16,097 nt of DNA from Burkholderiales bacterium. GTDB taxonomy: Bacteria; Pseudomonadota; Gammaproteobacteria; Burkholderiales; Usitatibacteraceae. The notes under the pieces were generated by a model. It did not search any database, had not been told where the DNA came from, and saw only the letters and a program-made list of their open reading frames with translations. This document shows positions 6,273 to 16,041 of this stretch, one piece after another. Within the stretch, counting starts at the first letter, position 1; the number at the start of each line of letters is the position of its first letter. The stretch spans positions 1-16,097 of the forward strand of contig JADGRS010000022.1 in NCBI GenBank assembly GCA_017880705.1. Reading direction: 5' to 3'. The position numbers and the translations under genes were made by a program.

Positions 6273-8712
6273 AGTTCCTTAACGGCTTCCCGGTCTTCAA
6301 CATCGCCTCGATGCGTTCCTGCGTCTTCGGCGTCTTCGCGAGCTCCACGAAATGCTTGCGCTCCAGGTCCAGTAGCCACTTCTCGTCGACCATGCTCCCG
6401 GGCTCGACCTCGCCGCCACAGAGAATCTCCGCGATGCGCGAGGAGATTTCGTAGTCGTGCTCGGAGATGAAGCCGCCCTCCTTCATGTTGATGAGCATCA
6501 TCTTGAGCGTCGCGATGCCGGTGTCGCCAAGGACCGGGATCTGCGCGGGAGCCAGCGCCGGGCGCACGCCCGATTCGGCCATCGCGCGCGCCTGCTGCTT
6601 GGCGACGTAGAGAAGCTCGTCGGAATTGAATACGACGAGATCGCCCGCCTTGAGGTATCCCATCTCGCGTGCGTTCTCGGCGCTCTTCGAGACTTCCGCC
6701 ATGGCGACTTGCCTGAAGGCGCGCTGCAGCTCGGGGAAAGCGTCGCCCCCCTTAGCCCAGGCGACGCTGCGCTCGGCGAATTCCTTGAGGCCGCCGCCGG
6801 CGGGGAGCAATCCCACGCCCACTTCCACGAGGCCGATGTAGCTCTCGAGCGCCGCGACGACGCGTTGCGAATGCATCACGAATTCGCAGCCGCCGCCGAG
6901 CGCCATGCCCTGCACCGCGGCCACCGTCGGCACGAGGCTGTACTTCAGGCGCTGCGAGGTCTGCTGGAAGAGCGCCACCATCTTCTCGAACTCGTCGAAC
7001 TTGCCGGCTTTCAGCGATTCGATCGCCGCCTTGAGATTCGCGCCCACGGCGAATGGTGCCTCGTGCCAGATGACGAGGGCGTCGAAATTCTTCTCGGCCT
7101 CGTCGATGGCGCGATTCAGGCCCAGCAGCACCTCGGTGCCGAGCGAATGCATCTTGCTCTTGAAGGAGACGATGGCGATGCGCTCGCCCTGGTGCCACAT
7201 GCGCACGCCCTCGTCCTCGAAGACCGTCGTGCCGCGGTCGGCCTGCTTCTCGCCGAGGACCGTCTCGGGAAAGAGCTGGCGCGCGTACACGGGAAGCGTC
7301 GAGCGTCCCACCATCTTCCCGGTCTCCGCGGAGTACGAGCCTTCCGCCGAATGCACGCCGGTGCGGCCATCGTTCACCCATTTGGGCAGCGGCGCCCTCG
7401 CCATGGTCTTGCCGGCGGCGATGTCTTCCTCGAGCATCTTCGCGACGCGTTGCCACCCGGCGGCCTGCCACAGCTCGAAGGGGCCGCGGGACCAGCCGAA
7501 GCCCCAGCGCACCGCGAAATCGACATCGCGCGCCGAATGCGCGATGTCGGCGAGGTGCACGGCGACGTAATGGAAGACATCGCGGAAGATCGCCCACAGG
7601 AATTGCGCCTGGGGATGCGCGGAAGCGCGCAGCTTCGCCAGCTGCTCGCCGGGGTTCTTCTCCTTGAGGATCGCCTGCACCTCGTCGGCGATCGCTCCCG
7701 CCGCGGGGCGATAGTCCTTCTTCGCGAGGTCGAGGACGAGGATGTCCTTGCCCTTCTTCGTGTAGATGCCGGCCTTGGTCTTGGAGCCCAGCGCGCCCTT
7801 CTCCACCAGTTGCGCGAGCCATTCGGGCGCCTTGTAGTACGCGGCCCACGGATCCGAGGGCAGCGTGTCGCCCAGCGTCTTCACCACGTGCGCCATGGTG
7901 TCGAGGCCGACCACGTCCGCCGTGCGGTAGGTCGCGCTCTTGCCGCGGCCGATCGCCGGGCCGGTGAGGGCATCGACCTCGTCGAAACCGAGCTTGAACT
8001 GCACCGTGTGGTGCATCGTCGCGAGCATCGAGAAGACGCCCACGCGATTCGCCACGAAGTTCGGCGTGTCCTTGGCGCGGATCACGCCCTTGCCGAGGGT
8101 CGTGGTGAGGAAGGTCTCGAGCCGGTCGACGATCGCGGGATCGGTCTCCGCGGTCGGGATGATCTCCACGAGGCGCATGTAGCGCGGCGGATTGAAGAAG
8201 TGGATCCCGCAGAAGCGCTTGCGCAACGCCGCGGGAAGCGATTTGGAAAGCTCGGTGATGGAAAGGCCAGAGGTGTTCGAGGCGAAGATGGCGTTGGGCC
8301 CGATGTGCGGCGCGACCTTCTCGAAGAGCGACTTCTTCCAGTCCATGCGCTCGCTGATCGCCTCGATCACGAGGTCGCAGTCCTTGAGCAGGTGCAGGTG
8401 CTCGTCGTAGTTGGCGGCCGTGATCTGCTTCACGACGGACGCGGTCGCGAGAGGGCTGGGATTGAGCTTGGTGAGGGCTTCGATCGCCTTGTTGGCGATG
8501 GCGCTTTTGTCCTTGCCCTCCTTGGCAGGAAGATCGAAGAGGATCGGCTTCACGTTCGCGTTGGCGAGGTGCGCCGCGATCTGCGCGCCCATGACGCCCG
8601 CTCCGAGGACCGCGGCCTGGCGGATGATCATGCGTTGCGGCTCGCTGCGCTGGATGGCCTGGCGGATCGCCTGCGCTTCGCGCCGCCCGATCTCGATGGT
8701 GCTTTCGCTCAT
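6271..8712 (-). CDS. 3-hydroxyacyl-CoA dehydrogenase/enoyl-CoA hydratase, FadN-type (dehydrogenase first)
   Basis: This 813-aa bifunctional beta-oxidation enzyme hydrates 2-enoyl-CoA and oxidises 3-hydroxyacyl-CoA with NAD. The order is dehydrogenase then hydratase, as in Bacillus FadN and unlike E. coli FadB. GAGVMG at 37-42 is the Rossmann NAD loop. IHFFNPPRYMRLVEI holds the catalytic His171 with Glu183. A second helical dehydrogenase domain spans about 370-430 (VDFAVRWGFGWSRGPFELW). The crotonase part spans about 500-690, with oxyanion elements GANL (557-560) and GGG (607-609) and candidate catalytic glutamates Glu610 (GGGCEF) and Glu630 (GLVEVGVGLLPAGGG). The start at 8712 has GGAGG 6 nt upstream inside the thioesterase gene; the family-typical start at Met28 has no ribosome-binding site, so about 27 extra N-terminal residues are likely. 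It is 1 nt from the thioesterase gene, so coupled. Confidence 0.95.
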   Translation of the reverse strand: MSESTIEIGRREAQAIRQAIQRSEPQRMIIRQAAVLGAGVMGAQIAAHLANANVKPILFDLPAKEGKDKSAIANKAIEALTKLNPSPLATASVVKQITAANYDEHLHLLKDCDLVIEAISERMDWKKSLFEKVAPHIGPNAIFASNTSGLSITELSKSLPAALRKRFCGIHFFNPPRYMRLVEIIPTAETDPAIVDRLETFLTTTLGKGVIRAKDTPNFVANRVGVFSMLATMHHTVQFKLGFDEVDALTGPAIGRGKSATYRTADVVGLDTMAHVVKTLGDTLPSDPWAAYYKAPEWLAQLVEKGALGSKTKAGIYTKKGKDILVLDLAKKDYRPAAGAIADEVQAILKEKNPGEQLAKLRASAHPQAQFLWAIFRDVFHYVAVHLADIAHSARDVDFAVRWGFGWSRGPFELWQAAGWQRVAKMLEEDIAAGKTMARAPLPKWVNDGRTGVHSAEGSYSAETGKMVGRSTLPVYARQLFPETVLGEKQADRGTTVFEDEGVRMWHQGERIAIVSFKSKMHSLGTEVLLGLNRAIDEAEKNFDALVIWHEAPFAVGANLKAAIESLKAGKFDEFEKMVALFQQTSQRLKYSLVPTVAAVQGMALGGGCEFVMHSQRVVAALESYIGLVEVGVGLLPAGGGLKEFAERSVAWAKGGDAFPELQRAFRQVAMAEVSKSAENAREMGYLKAGDLVVFNSDELLYVAKQQARAMAESGVRPALAPAQIPVLGDTGIATLKMMLINMKEGGFISEHDYEISSRIAEILCGGEVEPGSMVDEKWLLDLERKHFVELAKTPKTQERIEAMLKTGKPLRN

Positions 8713-8713
8713 G

Positions 8714-9121
8714 TCATGCCTCCACGGTGCTGCCGGGGACGACGCGCGGCTGGCGCTTTTCGTCGACGGCCACGTAAGTGAGTTGTGCCTCGGTGACCTT
8801 GACCGCCTCGCCGCGGCTCACGCGGCGCCCGCGCTGGGCGAAGACCTCGACGTCGACGGTAATCGAAGTGCGGCCCACCTTGAGGACGCGCGCGTAGAAG
8901 CTCACGAGATCGCCGACGTAGACTGCTTCCTTGAAGACGAACGAGTTCACCGCGACCGTGACGACCGGGCCTTGCGCGCGCTCCCACGCGGGAATGCTCC
9001 CTGCGATGTCGACCTGCGCCATCACCCAGCCGCCGAAAATGGTGCCGTGGGCGTTGGTGTCCGCGGGCATCGGCACGATGCGTAGAACGGGCTGCTCGCC
9101 TACTGGCAGGACGGTGTGCAT
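8714..9121 (-). CDS. acyl-CoA thioesterase, YciA-like hotdog family
   Basis: The small cytoplasmic enzyme (135 aa from the ATG) hydrolyses acyl-CoA to free acid and CoA. The sequence PMPADTNAHGTIFGGWVMAQ followed by VDIAGSIPA is the acyl-CoA hydrolase hotdog signature. The aspartate in AQVDIAG (residue 38 from the ATG) is the expected catalytic acid, on the long helix after the GG turn. The rest (VAVNSFVFKEAVYVGDLVSFYARVLKVGRTSITVDVEVF) is the usual beta-sheet half. Two starts are possible: ATG at 9121, which gives the usual N-terminus, and TTG at 9145, which adds eight residues but lies inside the palindromic operator. Neither has a clear Shine-Dalgarno; I prefer the ATG. It is first in the minus-strand operon and its stop is 1 nt before the FadN-type start. 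It may relieve CoA trapping when acyl-CoA flux is high; that is inference. Confidence 0.88.
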   Translation of the reverse strand: MHTVLPVGEQPVLRIVPMPADTNAHGTIFGGWVMAQVDIAGSIPAWERAQGPVVTVAVNSFVFKEAVYVGDLVSFYARVLKVGRTSITVDVEVFAQRGRRVSRGEAVKVTEAQLTYVAVDEKRQPRVVPGSTVEA

Positions 9122-9139
9122 GGACGGGGCGGGGGTTGA

Positions 9140-9159
9140 ATTCAAACGGGCGTTTGAAT
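9140..9159. promoter_or_regulatory. palindromic operator, PsrA/FadP-like (TetR-family) candidate
   Basis: The bases ATTCAAACG-GG-CGTTTGAAT form an inverted repeat with perfect 9-bp arms around two central G's. The core CAAAC-N4-GTTTG fits the form described for PsrA, the TetR-family repressor of beta-oxidation genes in pseudomonads (G/CAAAC-N2-4-GTTTG/C, from memory). Betaproteobacteria use the related regulator FadP for similar genes. It sits between two divergent beta-oxidation operons, 18 nt from the thioesterase ATG and 69 nt from the FadB-type GTG. A -10-like TAATAT on the minus strand (9163-9158) and a -35-like TTGAAT on the plus strand (9154-9159) overlap it, so one bound dimer could block both promoters. 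The palindrome is direct observation; the identity of the regulator is inference, and no regulator gene is in the window. Confidence 0.78.
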
Positions 9160-9181
9160 ATTACTCCGTATCAGCCAAAAT
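9154..9181 (+). promoter_or_regulatory. candidate sigma70 promoter of the FadB-type operon
   Basis: TTGAAT at 9154-9159 matches four of six -35 positions. After a 16-nt spacer, CAAAAT at 9176-9181 matches four of six -10 positions. The -35 lies inside the right arm of the palindrome, as expected for a repressed promoter. It would give a leader of about 40 nt before the GTG at 9229. It is weak by consensus and supported mainly by position. Confidence 0.35.
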
Positions 9182-9215
9182 GAGGAACCGCTGGAAACTC
9201 GACAGGAAAACCGCT

Positions 9216-9221
9216 AAGGAG
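9216..9221 (+). promoter_or_regulatory. ribosome-binding site deciding a GTG start
   Basis: AAGGAG lies 7 nt before the GTG at 9229. No ATG in this frame lies near it, and the reading [28 protein letters not shown] is the normal start of a crotonase domain. Together these fix the FadB-type start at GTG. Confidence 0.75.
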
Positions 9222-9228
9222 AAGCTCG

Positions 9229-11325
9229 GTGGAAAAGGCGACGGGCACGGCCCGCTATGAAACCCGGGGCGATGTGGCCCTGATCACGATCGACAATCCG
9301 CCGGTGAACGGCATGAGCCACGCGGTGCGGATGGCGATGCTGGATGGCCTCGACCGCGCCCTGGCGGACGCCGGCGTGAAGGCCATCGTGCTGACGGGGG
9401 CCGGCAAGGCCTTCTCGGGAGGCGCGGACATCAAGGAGTTCAACACGCCCGCGATGCTCGCCGAGCCGACGCTGCGCACGCTCATCGCCGCGTTCGAGGC
9501 GAGTCCCAAGCCGGTGGTCGCGGCGCTGCACACGGTGGCGATGGGCGGGGGCCTGGAGCTGCCGCTCGGCTGCCACTTCCGCGTGGCGGCGCCCGGCACG
9601 CAAGTGGCGTTGCCCGAGGTGAAGCTGGGCCTTCTGCCCGGAGCAGGCGGCACCCAGCGCCTGCCACGTGCAGTGGGGCTGGAGGTCGCGCTCAACATGA
9701 TCGTCTCCGGCGCCACCGTGCCCTCGGAGCAGCTCGCGGCGGCAGGGCTTTTCGACGAGATGATCACGGGCGACATCGTGGAGGGCGCCGTCGCCTTCGC
9801 GCGCAAGGTGGTCGCCGAGAAGCGGCCGCTCGAGCTGCTGCGCAATCGCAAGGTGAAGCATCCGAACGCCGAGGCGTTCCTGCAGTTCTCGCGCAACACG
9901 GTGGGCGCGATGGCGAAGAACTACCCGGCGCCGCTGATGTGCCTCGACGCCGTGGCCGCTTCCGTAAGCAAGCCCTTCGAGGAAGGCTTGCGCGTGGAGC
10001 GCGAGCTCTTCACCCAGCTCCTGCTGGGACCCGAATCCCGCGCGCTGCGCCACGCGTTCTTCGGCGAGCGCGCCGCGGCGAGGATCCCCGACGTGCCCCC
10101 AGACACGCCGCGGCGGAAGGTCGAAAGGGTGGCGGTGATCGGCGCGGGCACCATGGGCGGCGGCATCGCCATGAATTTCCTCAACGCGGGCCTGCCGGTC
10201 GCGATCCTCGAGATGAAGCCCGAGGCGCTGGAGCGCGGCCTCGCCACCATCCGCAGGAACTACGAGAGCACGGTGAAGAAGGGCAGGCTCACCGCGGAGA
10301 AGATGGAAGGCCGCATGGCGCTCCTCAAGCCCACGCTCTCCTACGAGGACCTGAAGGATGCCGACCTCGTCATCGAGGCGGTATTCGAGGAAATGGGCGT
10401 GAAGGAGCAGGTGTTCCGCAAGCTGGACGAGGTCGCGAAACCCGGCGCGATCCTCGCCACCAACACCTCGACGCTCGACGTGGACCGCATCGCCGCCTTC
10501 ACCCGGCGCCCGCAGGACGTTGTCGGCATGCACTTCTTCAGCCCCGCCAACGTCATGAAGCTGCTGGAAGTGGTGCGTGGCAAGGCGACCGCGAAGGACG
10601 TGCTCGCCACGGTGATGGACGTGGGCAAGAAGATCCGCAAGACGGCGGTGGTCTCGGGCGTGTGCGACGGCTTCATCGGCAACCGCATGCTCAAGCACTA
10701 CGGGCGCCAGGCTAACGAGCTGGTGGAGGAAGGCGCGAGCCCGCAGCAGGTCGATCGCGCGATGGAGAAGTTCGGCATGGCGATGGGCCCCTTCCGCGTG
10801 GCCGACCTCGCCGGCAACGATATCGGCTGGGCGATCCGCAAGCGCCTCTATGCCGAGGACCCGAAGACGAGGAAGCTCGTCATCGCCGACCGCCTGTGCG
10901 AGATGGGCCGCTTCGGCCAGAAGACCGGCGCGGGCTGGTATCGCTACGAGCCCGGGCGCCGCGACGCGATTCCCGACCCCGCGGTGGACGAGGTGATCGC
11001 CGCCGCGCGCAAGGAAAGGGGCGTGACGCCCAGGAAGGTCACCGACGAGGAGATCGTGGAGCGCTGCGTCTACGCGCTGGTGAACGAAGGCGCGCGCATC
11101 CTCGAGGAGGGCATCGCCGCGCGCGCCTCCGACATCGACATGGTCTATCTCACCGGCTACGGATTTCCCGTCTGGCGCGGCGGCCCGATGCTCTACGCCG
11201 ACGCCGTGGGATTGATCGCGGTGGAGCGCGCGATGAAGCGTTTTCGCGCCGCCACGGGAGAAGCGTTCTGGGAACCGGCGCCGCTTCTCGTGCGGCTCGC
11301 CGCCGAAGGCAAGACGTTCAACTGA
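9229..11325 (+). CDS. enoyl-CoA hydratase/3-hydroxyacyl-CoA dehydrogenase, FadB/MFE1-type (hydratase first)
   Basis: This 698-aa bifunctional enzyme carries out the same two steps as the FadN-type protein but with the opposite domain order. The crotonase domain (about 1-190) has oxyanion elements GGAD (64-67) and GGG (106-108) and candidate catalytic glutamates Glu110 (GGGLEL) and Glu130 ([18 protein letters not shown]). The dehydrogenase domain has the NAD loop GAGTMG at 305-310 and the catalytic histidine in [19 protein letters not shown] (His435). A second helical dehydrogenase domain closes the protein ([14 protein letters not shown] near 640). The length is slightly below E. coli FadB (about 730) and fits peroxisomal-type multifunctional enzymes common in proteobacteria. 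The start is GTG with AAGGAG 7 nt upstream. The thiolase gene follows after 15 nt, suggesting a FadB-FadA-like pair. Substrate chain length cannot be read from sequence. Confidence 0.96.
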   Translation: MEKATGTARYETRGDVALITIDNPPVNGMSHAVRMAMLDGLDRALADAGVKAIVLTGAGKAFSGGADIKEFNTPAMLAEPTLRTLIAAFEASPKPVVAALHTVAMGGGLELPLGCHFRVAAPGTQVALPEVKLGLLPGAGGTQRLPRAVGLEVALNMIVSGATVPSEQLAAAGLFDEMITGDIVEGAVAFARKVVAEKRPLELLRNRKVKHPNAEAFLQFSRNTVGAMAKNYPAPLMCLDAVAASVSKPFEEGLRVERELFTQLLLGPESRALRHAFFGERAAARIPDVPPDTPRRKVERVAVIGAGTMGGGIAMNFLNAGLPVAILEMKPEALERGLATIRRNYESTVKKGRLTAEKMEGRMALLKPTLSYEDLKDADLVIEAVFEEMGVKEQVFRKLDEVAKPGAILATNTSTLDVDRIAAFTRRPQDVVGMHFFSPANVMKLLEVVRGKATAKDVLATVMDVGKKIRKTAVVSGVCDGFIGNRMLKHYGRQANELVEEGASPQQVDRAMEKFGMAMGPFRVADLAGNDIGWAIRKRLYAEDPKTRKLVIADRLCEMGRFGQKTGAGWYRYEPGRRDAIPDPAVDEVIAAARKERGVTPRKVTDEEIVERCVYALVNEGARILEEGIAARASDIDMVYLTGYGFPVWRGGPMLYADAVGLIAVERAMKRFRAATGEAFWEPAPLLVRLAAEGKTFN

Positions 11326-11340
11326 ATCGGAGTAACGCAA

Positions 11341-12519
<1,179 letters not shown>

Positions 12520-12567
12520 TGGGCGCGCTCGAGCCGCGCCGCTTCGGCTGACCGCGGAGGAGAGCGC

Positions 12568-14238
12568 ATGTCGCAACGTCACTTTGGCGTGTGGCCCCTG
12601 GACGTGCCGCGCGGGCTGATCCTGCCGGAAACGAGCGTGTGGGTGAATCTGGAAATCTCCGCGCGCCGATACCCGAACAAGGCCGCCTTCATCTGCTACG
12701 ACAACGCGCTCACCTTCGCGCGACTCAAAGCGCAGGCGGAGGCGCTCGCCGGATTCCTGCAGCAGCGTTGCGGCGTGGCGAAGGGCGACCGCGTATTGCT
12801 GTTCGCGCAAAACAGCCTGAATTTCGTCATTGCCTACTACGCGACCTTGCGGGCGGATGCCGTCGTGGTGCCGATCAATCCCATGAACCTCACGCAGGAG
12901 GTTCGCGGCTACCTGAAGGACTGTGGCGCCGCGACGGCGATCGTGGCGCAGGAGTTGTGGCCGCAGATGGCGCCGCTCGTAGCCGACGGCACGATCGCGC
13001 ACGCCATCGTCGCGGCGTATGCGGACTATCTCGAGAAGCCCACCGACCTGAAGCTGGCCGATGCCTTCAAGCTGCCGCGCCAGGCGATCGCGGGGCCGAA
13101 CGTGACGCTCTGGTCCGATGCGATGTCCGCGAACCTATCGCCTTCGGAGCACACGGTGGGCCCGGACGACCTTGCCTGCATGCCATACACCTCCGGCACG
13201 ACCGGCGAGCCCAAAGGCTGCATGCACACCCACCGCTCGGTGATGCACACGCTGGTGGGAGGGTGCGAGTGGTTCCGCACGGTGCCCGAGATCGTGTACC
13301 TCGGCGTGCTGCCGTATTTCCACGTGACCGGCATGCAGAACAGCATGAACACGCCGATCTACATGGGCAGCACCGTGGTGATGCTGCCGCGCTGGGACCG
13401 CGAGGTGGCGGGCCAGCTCATCGGGCGCCACAAGGTGACGGCGTGGACGCTGATCCCCACGATGGTAGTGGACCTGCTCGCGAGCCCGAACGCCGCGAGC
13501 TTCGATCTTTCAAGCGTGCAGCGCATGACGGGCGGCGGGGCCGCGATGCCCGAGGCGGTGGCGACGAAGCTGAAGGAGACCTGCGGCATCACGTTCATCG
13601 AGGGCTACGGCCTCACGGAGACCATGGCGCCCACGCACATAAACCCGCCCGACCGCCCCAAGAAGCAATGCCTCGGCATCCCGATCTTCGACACCGTGTC
13701 GATGGTCGTGGACCCGGTGACGCTCGAGGAGCTGCCTCCCGGCGAGGTGGGCGAGATCGTTTCAAGCGGCCCGCAGGTCTTCCTCGGCTATTGGAACAAG
13801 CCCAAGGCGACGACCGATGCGTTCTTCGAGCGCGACGGCCGCAAGTTCTTCCGCACCGGCGACCTGGGGCGCGTGGACGAGGAGGGCTATTTCTTCATCG
13901 TCGACCGGCTGAAGCGGATGATCAACGCCGCCGGAATGAAGGTGTGGCCCGCGGAGGTGGAAGCGCTTCTCTACGGCCACCCCGACATCCAGGAGGCGTG
14001 CGTCATCGCGGCGAAAGACGCGAGGCGCGGCGAGACGGTGAAGGCCGTCGTGGTGCCGAAGGCCGATCGCCGCGGCCAGGTCACCGGCGAACAGATCATC
14101 GCCTGGGCGCGCGGGAAGATGGCGGCGTACAAGGTGCCGACGGCGGTGGAGTTCGTCGAGTCGCTGCCGAAATCGGCCACGGGGAAGATCCAGTGGCGGA
14201 TGCTGCAGGAAAAGGAGAACGCTCGACTTCAGTTGTAA
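12568..14238 (+). CDS. AMP-forming acyl-CoA ligase (fatty-acid--CoA ligase family)
   Basis: The 556-aa adenylate-forming enzyme activates a carboxylic acid with ATP and then transfers it to CoA, the entry step of beta-oxidation. The motifs are in the normal order: YTSGTTGEPKG phosphate loop at 207-217, YGLTE at 347-351 (adenine/AMP contact), RTGDLG from 429 (Asp432 binds the ribose), the hinge VDRLKRMINAAGMKVWPAEVE after it, and the catalytic lysine in KSATGKIQW (Lys540). The length fits medium- or long-chain fatty acyl-CoA ligases. There is no signal peptide or membrane segment. A GGAGGAGAG ribosome-binding site precedes the ATG. The position after hydratase/dehydrogenase and thiolase genes supports a fatty-acid or related aliphatic-acid substrate, but the exact acid (straight, branched or cyclic) cannot be told. 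The A-domain has no obvious loss of key residues. Confidence 0.93.
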   Translation: MSQRHFGVWPLDVPRGLILPETSVWVNLEISARRYPNKAAFICYDNALTFARLKAQAEALAGFLQQRCGVAKGDRVLLFAQNSLNFVIAYYATLRADAVVVPINPMNLTQEVRGYLKDCGAATAIVAQELWPQMAPLVADGTIAHAIVAAYADYLEKPTDLKLADAFKLPRQAIAGPNVTLWSDAMSANLSPSEHTVGPDDLACMPYTSGTTGEPKGCMHTHRSVMHTLVGGCEWFRTVPEIVYLGVLPYFHVTGMQNSMNTPIYMGSTVVMLPRWDREVAGQLIGRHKVTAWTLIPTMVVDLLASPNAASFDLSSVQRMTGGGAAMPEAVATKLKETCGITFIEGYGLTETMAPTHINPPDRPKKQCLGIPIFDTVSMVVDPVTLEELPPGEVGEIVSSGPQVFLGYWNKPKATTDAFFERDGRKFFRTGDLGRVDEEGYFFIVDRLKRMINAAGMKVWPAEVEALLYGHPDIQEACVIAAKDARRGETVKAVVVPKADRRGQVTGEQIIAWARGKMAAYKVPTAVEFVESLPKSATGKIQWRMLQEKENARLQL

Positions 14239-14301
14239 CAGCCTCGGCGACGCGCCCGATGTCGCGCGGCGTAACATGCTTCGGCAGAGGAGATTCGGAA
14301 C

Positions 14302-15927
14302 ATGAGTCGTTTGTTCGCGCCCGCGTTCTTCGTTCTTTCGCGCGTGTCCACGATGGGCGGCTTCGCGATGGTCGGCACGCTCCTCATGTTCGCGCCGCTG
14401 GCGGGGCTATGGCTCGCGACCTCTTCGACCGCCGGCGCCACGCTGGCCGGTTCTTTCGCCGGCACGGCGGCGCTCGTGCTTGCGTGCGAAGCCATTCCTC
14501 TTTACTTCTTCATCGCGCTTCATCTGGCCACGCAACGGGCGATGTGCGACCTTCGCGGCGCCGTCGAGCGGATCGCGAGCGGCGACCTGACGGGGCACGC
14601 CGCGCTGGGCGCCGTTGCGGCGGACGGCTCCGAGACGGCACGGCTGTGGGGGTCGTTCGAGCAGATGAGCCGCAGCCTTACGGGCATCGTCAACCAGGTG
14701 CGCAACAGCGCCGATGCCATCGTCGCAACGGCGGGGAACGTGGCCGACGGCAACGCCCACCTTTCACGCCGATCCCATGAGCAGGCGGCGACGCTGGAGC
14801 AGACCGCCGCCGGCATGGAAGAGCTCGCGGCGACGGTCAAGCGCAATGCCGAGAGTTGCTCGCGCGCCAACGCCTTGGCGGAAAACGGGAGCCGCATCGC
14901 GAGCCGGGCCGCGGAGCAGATGCAGCAAGTGGCCGCGGTGATGCAGAAGATCGACGGGAGCTCGCGCAGCGTGGCCGACATCCTCGGCACGATCGAGGGA
15001 ATCGCCTTCCAGACCAACATTCTCGCCCTCAACGCCGCGGTGGAAGCGGCGCGCGCGGGCGAACAAGGCCACGGTTTTGCCGTGGTCGCGACCGAGGTGC
15101 GCGAGCTCGCGCGGCGCAGCGGCCAATCGGCGAAGGAAATCAAGGCGCTCATCGGAGACTCCGCGGACAGCGTGGCCGAGGGCACGCGGTTGGTCGATGG
15201 GGCGGAGGCGACGATGGACGAGGTCGTCACAAGCGTCGCCCAGGTGAACAAGGTGATCGCCGAGATCGCCCTCGCCTCCTCCGAGCAGAGCTCGGGTGTC
15301 GACGAGATCAACGGCGCGATCGCGCAAATGGAATCGGTCACGCAGCAATACGCCGCGCTCGTGGAAGAGACGGCGGCCGCGGCCCACTCGTTCGAAGAAG
15401 AGGCGACGCGCCTCGAGGAAGTGGTGGGCGCGTTCAAGACCGACAGGATGGAAGATCGCGACGAGGCGGTCGCGCTGGTGAAAAGAGCTGCGGCCTACGT
15501 GAGGGAGCACGGCCTGCAACGGGCCATCGCCGCATTCAACGATTCTCACGGCGGATTCGTCCGGGACAAGTACTACATCTGGGCGAGCGACTACCGAGGC
15601 GTCACGCTCGCCCACGGAGGCGATCCCCGCGTGTGCGGCAAGAACTACTGGGAGGTCAAGGCCGTCGATGGCCGCACGTTCATCCGGGAGATCATCGAGA
15701 CCGCACGCACGCAAGGCAGGGGCTGGTGCGACTATCCGTGGAAGAACCCGGCCAGCGGCAGGACCGAGCAGAAGTCGACCTATTTCGAGGCGGTGGGCGA
15801 CGATGTGTTCCTCGCATGCGGCATCTACAAGGGCAAGAAGAACATCGCGCGCAATGTCCGGGCGCCTGCGAGTCCGAAAAAGGCCGCGGCGCTTCCGGCG
15901 CCCGGGTCGCGAGCGGTATCCGGCTGA
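14302..15927 (+). CDS. methyl-accepting chemotaxis protein with C-terminal Cache-like domain
   Basis: The 541-aa chemoreceptor has two hydrophobic segments near the N-terminus (about 19-40 and 46-74) joined by only a few residues, so there is no periplasmic sensor domain. A HAMP-like linker ([15 protein letters not shown]) leads to the long helical signalling domain, whose tip [20 protein letters not shown] starts at residue 232 and contacts CheA/CheW. From about residue 387 a separate domain follows ([56 protein letters not shown], ending [11 protein letters not shown]) that resembles a single Cache (calcium channel and chemotaxis receptor) domain. With no membrane segment between, it must be cytoplasmic. 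It carries three cysteines. AGAGGAG lies 9 nt before the ATG. It is 63 nt after the ligase on the same strand, possibly co-transcribed. The ligand is unknown. Confidence 0.93.
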   Translation: MSRLFAPAFFVLSRVSTMGGFAMVGTLLMFAPLAGLWLATSSTAGATLAGSFAGTAALVLACEAIPLYFFIALHLATQRAMCDLRGAVERIASGDLTGHAALGAVAADGSETARLWGSFEQMSRSLTGIVNQVRNSADAIVATAGNVADGNAHLSRRSHEQAATLEQTAAGMEELAATVKRNAESCSRANALAENGSRIASRAAEQMQQVAAVMQKIDGSSRSVADILGTIEGIAFQTNILALNAAVEAARAGEQGHGFAVVATEVRELARRSGQSAKEIKALIGDSADSVAEGTRLVDGAEATMDEVVTSVAQVNKVIAEIALASSEQSSGVDEINGAIAQMESVTQQYAALVEETAAAAHSFEEEATRLEEVVGAFKTDRMEDRDEAVALVKRAAAYVREHGLQRAIAAFNDSHGGFVRDKYYIWASDYRGVTLAHGGDPRVCGKNYWEVKAVDGRTFIREIIETARTQGRGWCDYPWKNPASGRTEQKSTYFEAVGDDVFLACGIYKGKKNIARNVRAPASPKKAAALPAPGSRAVSG

Positions 15928-16041
15928 GATCGCTGGCGAGATCGCTCGATTCGCTCGGGAAGCACGGAGCATCAACCGCGTCCACCCGGGATGGAACCCG
16001 ATGCCGGCGCCAACGCAGCCCGGCCGGAGATTTCGCGGCCG
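15928..16041. other. non-coding spacer after the chemoreceptor
   Basis: This 114-nt spacer holds a short direct repeat (GAGATCGCTGGC/GAGATCGCTCG) that starts at the chemoreceptor stop. A weak inverted repeat, CGGCC/GGCCG, lies at 16021-16041 just before the stop of a possible convergent gene. There is no T run, so I do not call a terminator. Confidence 0.3.

Noticed and set aside
6263..6379. A longer N-terminus for the membrane protein
   Set aside because: The 39 extra residues lie inside the FadN-type gene and are hydrophilic. AGGAGG in front of the ATG at 6262 decides the start.
6457..8781. A 774-codon open frame antisense to the FadN-type gene
   Set aside because: It is a shadow of the codon pattern of a real 813-aa enzyme, and the translation is low in complexity with no family signature.
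14239..14301. A terminator between the ligase and chemoreceptor genes
   Set aside because: Only a 5-bp GCGAC/GTCGC repeat is present, with no T run.
12591..14780. A 729-codon plus-strand frame overlapping the ligase and chemoreceptor
   Set aside because: It runs in another frame of two well-supported genes, with Arg/Gly/Ala-rich nonsense composition.
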